From the NCBI RefSeq assembly GCF_015223105.1, contig NZ_JADFTZ010000004.1:152494-216493 (forward strand): DNA of 64,000 nucleotides, written 5' to 3'. The translations under genes were made by a program, and so were the position numbers. The notes under the pieces were generated by a model. That model was not told where the DNA came from, did not search any database, and worked only from the letters and a program-made list of their open reading frames with translations. Below are positions 7,861 through 16,555 of this stretch, piece by piece. The first letter of the stretch is position 1. Every line of letters begins with the position of its first letter. Source of the DNA: Flavobacterium proteolyticum (GTDB lineage: Bacteria > Bacteroidota > Bacteroidia > Flavobacteriales > Flavobacteriaceae).

Positions 7861-9657
7861 ATGGAAGAACCATTTAAACCCTTAAGTTTATCAATTAAAG
7901 AATTGTTTGGAAATGCTGATTCTTTATATAAAATACCTGTTTATCAAAGACCTTATAAATGGGAAAATGATCAAGTAGAACAATTATGGGATGATATAAC
8001 AGAAGCTTACTATAATGGTGAAGAAAATTATTTTTTAGGTTCAATTATTACAGCTAAACCAAGAGATAATGAGAAGTCTTTGTATTCAGATGTAGTAGAT
8101 GGTCAACAACGTTTGACTACTTTAATGATTATGTTTTGCGTCATACGTGATTTGTTTCCAGATATTAATCAAGATAATTTTGACGATAATCCTTTTGCTG
8201 TCAGTATTGATGAGATTAAAGCCTCTATTTCGCTACACGGTAAGTCTGAAAGATTAAAACTTTATACCCATGCACAACACAACAGCGATTTTGAAAAATA
8301 TATTTTAAAAGGAGATACCACAACATTATCTTTTCCTTACAAATATCAAATACGAATTGATGAAGAACCAAAATTTAAGTTTATCAATACTGCTGTAATT
8401 TTTAGAAATAAATTTAATGATATAGGAAGAGAAGAATCTGAAAAAATCATTGATTTCATTTTCAATAAAATCAAGTTAATTAGAATTGATTGTAAAAATA
8501 GAGAGTTTGCTATTAAGCTATTCCAAGTTTTAAATGATAGAGGAATGGACTTAACTGCTGCCGATTTAATCAAAAGTTATTTACTTGAAAAATTATATTC
8601 GAAATATTCATCAGATCCAGACACCTCAAAAATAAAAGAAAATCAATTTATTTTAGATTGGAGGGAAATGGAAAATACTATTAGTAATTGTGAAGATATT
8701 AATGTTAATGATTTGTTCATCATGTATGAATATTATTCATTAGCTCAAAATCCAAGAAAATCACTTTATGATGAGTTACAAAATGAGTTTGAGAGCAAAG
8801 ATCCTAATGTTGTAATTGATGATGTAAAGAATTTTGCTAAGTCTTATTATACTCATATATGGGAAGCACAAGATAAGTTAAATTATTCATTTTGGTATAT
8901 TAGATGGAGTGTATATTGGAAAACAATTTTGCTTACAGCCATTCATACTAATTATACTGATTATGAAAGTTTGAAATATGAATTACGTAGATTTTACTAT
9001 TTATATTGGATTGCAGGCAAAACTTTATCTCAGATAAAACAAACATCTTTTAATTTAATCAAATGGATTAAGGAAAAACAGAGTATAGAATTCATTAAAA
9101 GTCAATTAGATGAAAAAGTTGAAAATGATGAAATAATTGACTTAGTTCAACGCAATTTAAATTCTGAACGTATTGCTAATAATGCATGGATTAAACCATT
9201 ATTAATACTTTTAGAATATGATGCTACGGATAATAATAATCATGGATTTATTCCACTAAGTAAAGACTTACATTTAGAACATATTTTACCTATTAGATAC
9301 GATTCTTTTGATGATTGGAATCATTTTAATGAAGAGTTAGCAACTAAATGGATAAATAGTGCAGGAAACTTAACTTTATTGAGTGGTGCAAAAAACATTG
9401 AATGTAGTAACAATCCTTTTAAAACTAAAATAAGTATATACACTGGAAAAGGAAAGTATAATGATAAGGATGAAAAAATTACAAGTTTTCAAATTACTCA
9501 GGAAATAGTTCGTCAATACAATGAAGATATGTTTAATAAGCAATGGAGCATTGAAGCAATTAAATATCGTAGAAAGTGGTTTTTAAATCAAGTTAGTAAT
9601 TTATTTGATATTGATTTGGAAGAAATAATTAAAGAAGAAGCTCCGCAACTAAATTAA
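7861..9657 (+). CDS. GmrSD-type DUF262/DUF1524 restriction protein
   Basis: This 598-residue protein has an N-terminal DUF262 ParB/Srx-like NTPase domain with VYQRPYKW and the signature D80-G-Q-Q-R84 (VVDGQQRLTT), and a C-terminal DUF1524 His-Me finger nuclease with H471-x-x-H474-I-L-P and downstream Asn-rich SAGNLTLL. GmrSD family enzymes are type IV restriction systems against modified DNA; related proteins act in other defence systems. The frame is open from 7834, but that start would overlap the 68-residue gene and add residues before the conserved N terminus, so 7861 is chosen. Here S and D parts are in one chain, which is usual. Confidence 0.88.
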   Translation: MEEPFKPLSLSIKELFGNADSLYKIPVYQRPYKWENDQVEQLWDDITEAYYNGEENYFLGSIITAKPRDNEKSLYSDVVDGQQRLTTLMIMFCVIRDLFPDINQDNFDDNPFAVSIDEIKASISLHGKSERLKLYTHAQHNSDFEKYILKGDTTTLSFPYKYQIRIDEEPKFKFINTAVIFRNKFNDIGREESEKIIDFIFNKIKLIRIDCKNREFAIKLFQVLNDRGMDLTAADLIKSYLLEKLYSKYSSDPDTSKIKENQFILDWREMENTISNCEDINVNDLFIMYEYYSLAQNPRKSLYDELQNEFESKDPNVVIDDVKNFAKSYYTHIWEAQDKLNYSFWYIRWSVYWKTILLTAIHTNYTDYESLKYELRRFYYLYWIAGKTLSQIKQTSFNLIKWIKEKQSIEFIKSQLDEKVENDEIIDLVQRNLNSERIANNAWIKPLLILLEYDATDNNNHGFIPLSKDLHLEHILPIRYDSFDDWNHFNEELATKWINSAGNLTLLSGAKNIECSNNPFKTKISIYTGKGKYNDKDEKITSFQITQEIVRQYNEDMFNKQWSIEAIKYRRKWFLNQVSNLFDIDLEEIIKEEAPQLN

Positions 9658-9663
9658 AAAAAT

Positions 9664-10389
9664 ATGCTTGACAACTATATAAAACAAAAAGTTGATTTAG
9701 TTTCTTATTCACAAGTCGAATTGAGCAACATAGCTAATACTTTAAGTTATTTAAAAAACATTGTTAATAATCAGCCTGATTTCAGAGAACCTTTTTTGGG
9801 AGGTTCCTATAAAAGAGCTACAATGGTTAAGGGTGTAAGTGATGTAGATGTTTATTTTAAATATGTGGGTAATGGTAATCCACAATCTGCCTTATCAGTT
9901 TTAAAAAATGGCTTGATGAGAAGTTATCCAACAACAATAATAAAACAAGATAAACCATCTATTTTGGTTGACTTTCTAAAAATACCATTTAATATTACAC
10001 CATACAAAGAAGATAATTGGGGTAACTTAAGCATTCCTGATAAGTATTTATTGAGTTGGCAAACAATGAGTTTTGGTGAATTAGAACAAAACATAATAGC
10101 CTTAAGAAGACAAAATTCGAAATTTATTGACTTAATTAAAATTCTTAAACTTTGGAATTTTAACCATAGAAAAGGAATTAAAAATTTCGAAATTGAAAAA
10201 AGAGTTTGTAGTTTATATCTTGGTAGACAGTTATATCAAAACAGTTTATCTGAAATGATGATACATTTTTTTAATAATAATGGATATCAAAGTGATGCCG
10301 TAAAAATGCAACTTTTAAGAAATAACATTCATAGCAACTCAAACTATAATTGGATCAATTTTATTGAAAACAGAAAAACCTATTTTTGA
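9664..10389 (+). CDS. CD-NTase (SMODS-type nucleotidyltransferase) of a CBASS-like pair
   Basis: The 241-residue protein has the polymerase-beta-like nucleotidyltransferase core: G46-G-S48, then D60-V-D62 in SDVDVYF, and a third acid at D103 (ILVDF). This is the CD-NTase/OAS-like arrangement of enzymes that make cyclic or linear oligonucleotide signals on phage infection. It is shorter than the usual 300 residues or so but the metal triad is complete. Its stop codon overlaps the start of the SLATT gene by one base (TGATG), a coupling that fits enzyme-effector pairing. The product nucleotide cannot be predicted. Confidence 0.82.
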   Translation: MLDNYIKQKVDLVSYSQVELSNIANTLSYLKNIVNNQPDFREPFLGGSYKRATMVKGVSDVDVYFKYVGNGNPQSALSVLKNGLMRSYPTTIIKQDKPSILVDFLKIPFNITPYKEDNWGNLSIPDKYLLSWQTMSFGELEQNIIALRRQNSKFIDLIKILKLWNFNHRKGIKNFEIEKRVCSLYLGRQLYQNSLSEMMIHFFNNNGYQSDAVKMQLLRNNIHSNSNYNWINFIENRKTYF

Positions 10390-10865
10390 TGGAGACTAAA
10401 GAAAAAGAATTGTTGAGAAAACTTGGTGAAGAAACTATTTATACATCAAAAGGTCATTTCAAAGCTTGTGATTTAAGACGACAATTGATAACTTATACAA
10501 TTTGGATTTGTACTTTGTTAAATATTATAGGTATCATTGGAATAAATGAAACAGTAGACAAATGGTTATCTGCAGTTGGTCTTTTTGGGACAATAGCACT
10601 ACTATTGTGGAATGAAGGAGAGGGGAAAAATTACAGAGCAAATCACAAAGAAATTGCTGAAAAATATTTAGCTCTACATAAGGAAATAAGAGAGTATTAT
10701 TTTTTAGAAAATACAACAACTGAAGAAATTAAAAAAATAAGTAATAAAGTAATTTCATTGGATAAAAGTGAAAAGCCAGAAATTCCAAGTTACGCAAGAA
10801 AGTTAGCTAAAAGTGCTATTGAAAGTAAAGACCCTGAAACTGATAATTGGTTTAAAGTTAAATAA
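10389..10865 (+). CDS. SLATT-domain two-helix membrane effector
   Basis: The 158-residue protein has two transmembrane helices at about 33-52 and 59-77 followed by a helical cytoplasmic part with EGKNYRANHKEIAEKYLALHKEI and a C-terminal DPETDNWF. This matches SLATT (SMODS- and SLOG-associating two-TM) effectors, proposed to form pores when a CD-NTase second messenger is made. The ATG at 10389 overlaps the CD-NTase stop; an earlier TTG at 10386 is less likely. Together with the preceding gene it makes a minimal CBASS-like unit. No ubiquitin-like or HORMA/TRIP13 ancillary genes are near. Confidence 0.82.
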   Translation: METKEKELLRKLGEETIYTSKGHFKACDLRRQLITYTIWICTLLNIIGIIGINETVDKWLSAVGLFGTIALLLWNEGEGKNYRANHKEIAEKYLALHKEIREYYFLENTTTEEIKKISNKVISLDKSEKPEIPSYARKLAKSAIESKDPETDNWFKVK

Positions 10866-10871
10866 ATAAAT

Positions 10872-11165
10872 ATGAAAAAAGTATTTGGAATTTTATTATT
10901 GATTATTGGTTTGTTGTTAACCAATTTTGGTGTTGGTGGTTTTGTTTACACAGATACAACTCGAAAATGTGATTTCTATCAGAATTTAAATGATATTAAT
11001 AATTATCATAAGGATTATGATGGAGAAATGGCTGTTGGTATGGCTATTTTTGTAGTGGGTTTGATTTTATTTATTATTGGAATTGTTTTAACGGCTTCTA
11101 AAACGAGAAAACAGCAAGAAATAGAAATAGAATTAGGTTTGATAAAAGCTCAAAACATAAAATAA
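10872..11165 (+). CDS. Small two-helix membrane protein
   Basis: The 97-residue protein has a hydrophobic segment at 4-24 and another at 52-75, with a short polar loop between and a Lys/Glu-rich tail. The family is not recognised. It begins 6 bases after the SLATT gene and is followed within 9 bases by another small membrane protein, so it belongs to the same transcript. It may assist the membrane effector or be unrelated cargo. Confidence 0.55.
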   Translation: MKKVFGILLLIIGLLLTNFGVGGFVYTDTTRKCDFYQNLNDINNYHKDYDGEMAVGMAIFVVGLILFIIGIVLTASKTRKQQEIEIELGLIKAQNIK

Positions 11166-11174
11166 TTATATAAT

Positions 11175-11384
11175 ATGCGTTACGTTTTAGCTTTTTTCTT
11201 TCCATGGTTGAGTTTGATACTTCAGGGGAAAGTAGGTTCTGGAATTATTTGTTTGCTATTACAACTTACCATTATTGGTTGGATTCCTGCTTTTATTTGG
11301 GCTGTTACTGCATTGAACAGAATGTATGCAGATAGAAGAACTAATAAGATTATAAAAGAAATGAAGAAAAGAAAAGATAAGTAA
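11175..11384 (+). CDS. Pmp3/YqaE-like small membrane protein
   Basis: The 69-residue protein has two hydrophobic segments with FFFPWLSLILQGKVGSG and TIIGWIPAFIWAV, the pattern of the Pmp3/YqaE (UPF0057) family: first helix, GK-G turn, then GWIP at the second helix. The family is linked to membrane potential and stress in other organisms. The basic tail KEMKKRKDK is longer than usual. It is 9 bases after the preceding ORF. Confidence 0.65.
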   Translation: MRYVLAFFFPWLSLILQGKVGSGIICLLLQLTIIGWIPAFIWAVTALNRMYADRRTNKIIKEMKKRKDK

Positions 11385-11468
11385 CCCTGAATAACATCAA
11401 CCTACTCCAACTATTTATAAAAATTATTAATATCTAATAAAATATTTTATTACAAAGCTTAGTATTAA

Positions 11469-14132
11469 ATGAGTTTGTTTATCATCATAGCTGTTCTTTT
11501 GTTATTTTCAATACTATTGTATTTTTATAAAGTTGAAAAGAACAAGTACGAAAAACCAATCTTCAAAGAGAATCTTACACATATAGATTCCTTTTTTGAG
11601 GTAGTTGAAAATTTTGATGATTATGTTACTTGGGTAGAAAGAGATGCCATTAAAAAACGATTTAGTGCAGTTAGCAGTTATTTTAAATACAAGACAACCT
11701 TTTATAAAAAAGAAGAAAAAGTAAAGCGGTTTAATGAACTCTATCAAAGTTTTGATAGCTTTATTATCAACTATAATAAAAGCTATGTTCTAACTCAAAA
11801 AGAAAAACTCAAAAGTTTTTTTGAAGATATTGAAGGCAAAGCGTTAGACGAACAACAACAAACAGCAGTCATAACAGATGAATACTCTAACTTAATTATT
11901 GCTGGTGCTGGTTCAGGAAAAACCTTAACCATTATAGGGAAGGTAAAGTACCTAATAGAACAGAGAAAAATAGCTCCTGAAAATATACTTTTGCTCTCGT
12001 TTACAAAAAAAACAGTAGATGAATTAAACGAACGCTTACAAAAAATGGAATTAGGAGCCAAAGCAACTACATTTCATAAACTAGGTTATGATATTATAAA
12101 AAAATATCTCAAAACAGCCCCTGTTGTTACTAATGAAAATACGATACGAAACATTATTACTTCTTATTTAGAACAAGACATTTTAGAGGAAGCTGAAGCA
12201 TTAAAGGCTTATATTGAGTATGTTGCCTGTTATATGAATATTCCTGAAGGCCATGAAAGTTTTGATTCATTAGGAGAAAAACTTGATACCGAAAAAGGAA
12301 TTGATTTTCAAACATTAAAATCAAAATGCGAGCCAGAACCTTTAAACAAAGTAGCCAAAAAGTCTCTTGATACGCTACAAGGTGAAAAGGTAAAAAGTTT
12401 AGAAGAACTTACAATTGCCAATTTTTTGTATCTGAATGGTATCGATTATGATTATGAAAAGCCCTATCCTTATGGTGATATTACTTATCGACCTGATTTT
12501 TATTTGAAAGATTATGATATTTATTTGGAGCATTTTGGTGTAGATGAAAATAATGAAGCCAAATGGTTAACAGATTTTAATGGAGAAAATTATGTTAAAG
12601 AGATGGGTATTAAAAGAGAAACCCATAAAACTAATGAAACTAAACTTTTAGAAACCTATTCCTATTATAATAAACAGAATGTCTTGTTAGAGAAACTAAA
12701 AGAAATGCTGGAAAATGAAAATGTGGTTTTCAAGCCAAGAGATGTAAAAAATATCTTTAAAAAAGTTACTAATAATGACGCTCATTTTGGAAAAGAAATC
12801 ACTAAACTCATTGAGACTTTTATAAATCTGTGCAAATCTAGACAACTGGATTATGAAGCTATAACTACATTGTTTACTGATAAAAAAGCAAGTAGTAAAT
12901 TCATGAGAGATAGACAAGCACTTTTTTTAAAGTTTGCTATGCCTATTTTAAAAAGATATGATACTACACTAAAAGAAAGAAATGAAATTGATTTTAATGA
13001 TATGATTAATCTGGCTACTGAACTTGTAAAAAAGAATAGTCCTGATTATACTTTTAAACATATTATTATTGATGAATATCAGGATATTTCATACTCGCGC
13101 TTTAATTTAATTAAGGAAATTAGAAATTTATCTGGAGCTCGATTAATATGTGTAGGTGATGATTGGCAATCTATATATAGATTTGCAGGTAGTGATATTT
13201 CTTTGTTTAGCAATTTTGAAAAACATGTAGGCATTCATGAAAAGTTATTTATTGAGCAAACCTATCGCAATTCTCAATCGTTAATCGATATAACATCAAA
13301 ATATATACAAAAAAACAAGAAGCAGATTCCTAAAAATCCAAGGTCTAAAAAAGAAGCAATCTCAAATCCATTAAAATTTGTTTATTACTCGGAAAGCAAT
13401 GCAGAAACTATTTTCATTAATGAAATCCAAAACATTGTAGAAAAAGTTGATAATAAGCCTATATTAGTATTAGGGAGACATAGTTTTGATATTAATGAAT
13501 TTATTAAGCTTACTCCAAATAGTCGCATAAAATATTATGAAACAACTGATAAATTAGAAGTAAAAGGATTTGAGCATATTGATATTAAATATATAACTGT
13601 TCATAAATCAAAAGGACTTGAAGCGGACAATGTAATTGTGTTGAATTTAAAGAATCATTTGTTAGGTTTTCCTAATAAAATGACGGACGACCCTATGTTA
13701 TCGTTATTACTTAGTGATGATGAAGACTATCGATTTGCTGAAGAAAGAAGATTATTTTATGTGGCTTTAACCAGAACAAAAAATGATGTTGTGTTACTTA
13801 TTCCCAGAGACGTTTCTTTGTTTGCAGAAGAATTAGTAGCAGATAACGATTTTTTGCTTAGTTCTGATAATGAAAAACTAAGTAAAACTAATTGTCCATA
13901 TTGTAAAACAGGACATCTTGTAATCAGACAAAACCCAATAAAAAATAATCAATTTTTAGGTTGCTCGCATTATCCGAGTTGTGACCAAACATTTAACAAT
14001 ATTGAAATTTTGGAAAACACGGTGCTATGTTCGAGTTGTCAAAGTGGTTTTATGACTAAAAGAACAGGAAAATATGGAGATTTTTTAGGCTGTACTAATT
14101 ATCCAAAGTGTTCAAATACTATAAATTTATAA
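11469..14132 (+). CDS. UvrD/Rep superfamily helicase, helicase IV-like, with N-terminal membrane anchor and C-terminal zinc ribbons
   Basis: The 887-residue SF1A helicase has Walker A AGAGSGKT at 145-152, IIIDEYQDIS as Walker B/motif II, GDDWQSIYRFAGSD as motif III, a HKSKGLEAD motif V and VALTRTK motif VI. Residues 1-20 form a hydrophobic helix, unusual for a DNA helicase. A middle insert with ANFLYLNGIDYDYEKPY and YRPDFYL is typical of helicase IV relatives and resembles a nuclease-fold segment. The C terminus carries two four-cysteine topoisomerase-type zinc ribbons (CPYCKTG and CSSCQSG, each ending in C-x-YP-x-C). It is 84 bases after the previous gene, so could be a separate unit. Confidence 0.88.
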   Translation: MSLFIIIAVLLLFSILLYFYKVEKNKYEKPIFKENLTHIDSFFEVVENFDDYVTWVERDAIKKRFSAVSSYFKYKTTFYKKEEKVKRFNELYQSFDSFIINYNKSYVLTQKEKLKSFFEDIEGKALDEQQQTAVITDEYSNLIIAGAGSGKTLTIIGKVKYLIEQRKIAPENILLLSFTKKTVDELNERLQKMELGAKATTFHKLGYDIIKKYLKTAPVVTNENTIRNIITSYLEQDILEEAEALKAYIEYVACYMNIPEGHESFDSLGEKLDTEKGIDFQTLKSKCEPEPLNKVAKKSLDTLQGEKVKSLEELTIANFLYLNGIDYDYEKPYPYGDITYRPDFYLKDYDIYLEHFGVDENNEAKWLTDFNGENYVKEMGIKRETHKTNETKLLETYSYYNKQNVLLEKLKEMLENENVVFKPRDVKNIFKKVTNNDAHFGKEITKLIETFINLCKSRQLDYEAITTLFTDKKASSKFMRDRQALFLKFAMPILKRYDTTLKERNEIDFNDMINLATELVKKNSPDYTFKHIIIDEYQDISYSRFNLIKEIRNLSGARLICVGDDWQSIYRFAGSDISLFSNFEKHVGIHEKLFIEQTYRNSQSLIDITSKYIQKNKKQIPKNPRSKKEAISNPLKFVYYSESNAETIFINEIQNIVEKVDNKPILVLGRHSFDINEFIKLTPNSRIKYYETTDKLEVKGFEHIDIKYITVHKSKGLEADNVIVLNLKNHLLGFPNKMTDDPMLSLLLSDDEDYRFAEERRLFYVALTRTKNDVVLLIPRDVSLFAEELVADNDFLLSSDNEKLSKTNCPYCKTGHLVIRQNPIKNNQFLGCSHYPSCDQTFNNIEILENTVLCSSCQSGFMTKRTGKYGDFLGCTNYPKCSNTINL

Positions 14133-14432
14133 TAAATAGTTATTATTTTAAGTTTAAGGTTTTAAGTTTAAAGATGTGAGCTTTACTTCGTAAAGCGTGT
14201 GCCTAAGGTTAGGAGATTTAGCTTCGCTGAAATTACGTTTCTATTCTGCGGAATGACAGCTTTGACTGCGTAAAGCGGAAGCCTACTGTTGGCGGAATAA
14301 CAACTTTGTGTGTAGCAAATGAAATGTTATTTCGTTTTAATCTCTTGAAAATTGTTTTTATGAATTGGTTTAATAGGTAGTATTTTATATTTTTTTCTAT
14401 TATATTTGAAATTCAATTCTTACATTTTAATC
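14133..14432. other. Non-coding stretch with hairpins and decayed repeats
   Basis: About 300 bases without a gene. Hairpins include TTTACTTCGTAAAG, and the text GCGGAATGACAGCTTTGACTG and later GGCGGAATAACAACTTTG look like two diverged copies of one short repeat. It borders the defence island on its right side. No integrase, tRNA or clear direct repeat was seen. Confidence 0.5.
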
Positions 14433-14852
14433 ATGAAAAAAATTATTTTATTACTACTTGTTACTTTAAGTTTAGCCTCATTTACAACTCCTGATGAAGC
14501 GGCATTTAATATCGTTGGAAGATGGAAAGGAGTAGAAAAAAAATCGGTTGGTTACCTGATTTTTCAAGAGGATGGCTATGCTTTTTTAGAGGAAAATGGT
14601 AAGAAGATTGGTGGTAAAAACTTTGTTGAGAACGGAAAAAAAGCTACTATGACTTATAAGTTTCAGGATATGGGGAAACTGATGCATATTGATATTGTTG
14701 TTACAATTGTTGGAGGAAAACAAACCCAATCTTTATTAGGAATTGCTCAAAAAATCAATAATGATAGTTTCAAATTGCAATTTGGATTTGATAATGTAAG
14801 ACCTAAAACATTTGATAAAAATGAAACAGTAGTCTTTACTCGAGTTAAGTAA
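14433..14852 (+). CDS. Secreted lipocalin-like hypothetical protein
   Basis: The 139-residue protein starts MKKIILLLLVTLSLASF, a signal peptide, then NIVGRWKG, the GxW strand start of lipocalin-like domains. Alternating hydrophobic strands continue to the C terminus, consistent with a small beta barrel. The frame is open from a TTG at 14406, but the ATG at 14433 directly precedes the signal peptide. It has its own terminator hairpin at 14879. Ligand and role are unknown. Confidence 0.7.
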   Translation: MKKIILLLLVTLSLASFTTPDEAAFNIVGRWKGVEKKSVGYLIFQEDGYAFLEENGKKIGGKNFVENGKKATMTYKFQDMGKLMHIDIVVTIVGGKQTQSLLGIAQKINNDSFKLQFGFDNVRPKTFDKNETVVFTRVK

Positions 14853-14878
14853 TTACTTTTTAGATTATAAATTAAAAA

Positions 14879-14928
14879 ATGTATCGAGAATAAAGCATTA
14901 ATGAAAACGGTTCTCGATACATTTTTTG
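14879..14928 (+). terminator. Terminator hairpin built from repeat family A ends
   Basis: ATGTATCGAGAA at 14879 and TTCTCGATACAT at 14911 are perfect inverted copies, followed by a T run. They end the lipocalin-like gene. The arms are the left-end sequence of repeat family A. Confidence 0.7.
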
Positions 14929-14964
14929 TTTCGCTTTACTCCACAAAATACACTCGAACTGACG
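14910..14964. repeat. Diverged short copy of palindromic repeat family A
   Basis: Starts GTTCTCGATACA and ends CACTCGAACTGACG (one change from the usual end). The core is shortened and its arms pair imperfectly. It shares its left end with the terminator hairpin. Confidence 0.6.
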
Positions 14965-15031
14965 TTTTTCTAAGACTCTCTCAAAGGGTTCTTTAGATTG
15001 TTTTAAAAAGAAATAAAATTTACCACTTGCC

Positions 15032-15763
15032 ATGAAAGTTGTCAAAACGAATAAAAAAGCTAAAAATCAACCCATTAAAGTATATAAGTTGCACCAACTC
15101 GATTGGTTGGAATATATTTCTATTGGTCTATGCTTGTGGTTTGTGTTTTATCCTAGACCTTATGACTATTTGTTACTAGCGTTGTTGTTACTTCCTTTTG
15201 TGGGAATGTTTTTGAATGGGTTAAACAAGCCCAGTATTGCTTCGTTAGTAGAAATTGATCGCGATGCGAAAGATGAGTATGATGTAGCGGATTTTATTGA
15301 TTTACCCGCTTGGGCTATTGTAGTTCGCACTTTGCTAGATTATGAAACGGATTCTTATGTAGCGGTTATTACTGCAGGTACGATTGCTTTTGTGGGGATT
15401 TGTTTGTTTTTGTTGGTTACGCATCGTCAGATTTCGGATTCGAATAAAGACAAGTGGTGGATTTATGGTTCGATAGTTTTTAGTTTTTTTATTTATAGTT
15501 ACAGCGCTGTTGTGGCTGTGAATTGTACGTTTGATTATTCGGAGCCTAAGGAATATAAAACGGAGGTGATTGATAAGCGTATCAGTAGAAGTAGTAAAGG
15601 TAGAAGAACGTACTATGTTAAAGTAAAACCTTGGGGACACCACTATGACGCGGAGAGTATCACGGTTTCTTCCGAAGAATATGATCAGTATCAGATTAAT
15701 GATAAGGTGGAAGTGGAGTATAAGGAGGGGTTGTTGGGGATTCCTTGGTATTATTTGGATTAG
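15032..15763 (+). CDS. Hypothetical membrane protein with four helices
   Basis: The 243-residue protein has hydrophobic helices at about 29-46, 48-64, 113-132 and 145-165. A basic KGRRTYYVKVKPWGHHYD segment follows in the last 70 residues, which look like a small beta-rich soluble domain. The protein family is not recognised. It stands alone between repeat elements; the ORF of similar length on the other strand (15335-15802) is a shadow. Codon use is more G-rich than in the neighbouring island. Confidence 0.6.
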   Translation: MKVVKTNKKAKNQPIKVYKLHQLDWLEYISIGLCLWFVFYPRPYDYLLLALLLLPFVGMFLNGLNKPSIASLVEIDRDAKDEYDVADFIDLPAWAIVVRTLLDYETDSYVAVITAGTIAFVGICLFLLVTHRQISDSNKDKWWIYGSIVFSFFIYSYSAVVAVNCTFDYSEPKEYKTEVIDKRISRSSKGRRTYYVKVKPWGHHYDAESITVSSEEYDQYQINDKVEVEYKEGLLGIPWYYLD

Positions 15764-15787
15764 GAGGCTTTTGCCTTTACCTTTTGC

Positions 15788-16186
15788 CTTCGAGAGCCTC
15801 ATGACCTTTTGCCTTCGAGTGCCTCATGACCTTTTGCCTTCGAGAGCCTCAGGCAACGGTGTAAAAATCGAGTGCCTCAGGCAACGGTATTGAGTAGTTC
15901 TGTAGAAAATGTGATATATGGGGGCTGAGGTTCTCGAAGTCACCGTTTTCATTACCTTTTGCCTTCGAGTGCCTCATGACCTTTTGCCTTCGAGAGCCTC
16001 AGGCAACGGTTGGAGTAGTTCTATAGAAAATGTGATATATGGGGGCTGAGGTTCTCGAAGCTACCGTTTTCATTGCCTTTTGCCTTCGAGAGCCTCAGGC
16101 AACGGTGTAAAAATCGAGAGCCTCAGGCAACGGTATTTAGTAGTTCTGTAGAAATTGTGATATATGGGGGCTGAGGTTCTCGATGC
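15788..16186. repeat. Array of palindromic repeat family B, eleven units
   Basis: Cores TCGAGAGCCTC, TCGAGTGCCTC or GAGGTTCTCGA occur at 15790, 15815, 15840, 15868, 15927, 15965, 15990, 16048, 16085, 16114 and 16173. Most are flanked by GCCT/AGGC arms. A longer period is superimposed: a segment with TAGTTCTGTAGAAAATGTG, then ATATGGGGGCTGAGG, recurs at about 15894, 16014 and 16139 (roughly 120-base spacing). The array ends 27 bases before a GIY-YIG gene and resumes directly after it. Confidence 0.85.
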
Positions 16187-16210
16187 CACCGTTTAATTGA
16201 TTTAATTATT

Positions 16211-16510
16211 ATGAAAGGATATATGTATATTTTACTTTGTGCTGATGGTAGTTATTACACAGGGAGTACAACTGACTTAGAGAGAAGGTTAGAACAGCAT
16301 CAAAATGGTGAGGGTGCTAATCATACCAAAAAACGGTTGCCAGTTTCTCTTTTATATTATGAAGAATATTCAAGAATTGATGAGGCATTTTATAGAGAAA
16401 AACAAGTTCAGGGTTGGAGTAGGAAAAAGAAAGAAGCTCTAATTGAGGGTAAAAATGATTTGTTGCCATTATTAGCAAAGGCTTATAGAGATTTAGATGA
16501 GATATTATAA
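16211..16510 (+). CDS. Single-domain GIY-YIG nuclease embedded in repeat family B
   Basis: The 99-residue protein is a GIY-YIG domain and little else: YMYILL and YYTGST stand for the GIY and YIG motifs, RRLEQH carries the conserved Arg, and [17 protein letters not shown] carries the conserved Glu and the basic helix of the UPF0213/YhbQ-like group. Such proteins nick or cut DNA, but cellular roles are poorly known. Family B palindromes lie 27 bases upstream and begin at the stop codon downstream, where one unit forms the terminator. A second paralogue lies at 30131 inside repeat family A. Confidence 0.85.
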   Translation: MKGYMYILLCADGSYYTGSTTDLERRLEQHQNGEGANHTKKRLPVSLLYYEEYSRIDEAFYREKQVQGWSRKKKEALIEGKNDLLPLLAKAYRDLDEIL

Positions 16511-16548
16511 AATTGGTGGCTTCGAGTGCCTCAGCCACCAATTTTTTT
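16510..16548 (+). terminator. Terminator of the GIY-YIG gene made from a family B unit
   Basis: Perfect 12-base arms AAATTGGTGGCT and AGCCACCAATTT enclose the family B core TCGAGTGCCTC and lead into a T run. This shows the core as the loop and arms as the variable part. Confidence 0.8.
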
Positions 16549-16555
16549 GACCTTT

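Noticed and set aside
1652..14132. The island as an integrated element with integrase and attachment sites
   Set aside because: No integrase, tRNA or direct repeat pair was seen at either edge; the edges are marked only by short palindromes.
11469..14132. The helicase as the missing HsdR subunit
   Set aside because: It is an SF1A UvrD/Rep-type enzyme with zinc ribbons, whereas HsdR motors are SF2 with a different motif order.
15335..15802. 155-codon reading frame on the reverse strand
   Set aside because: It lies opposite the four-helix membrane protein gene, is rich in Ile, Arg and Asn in a shadow pattern, and runs into family B repeats.
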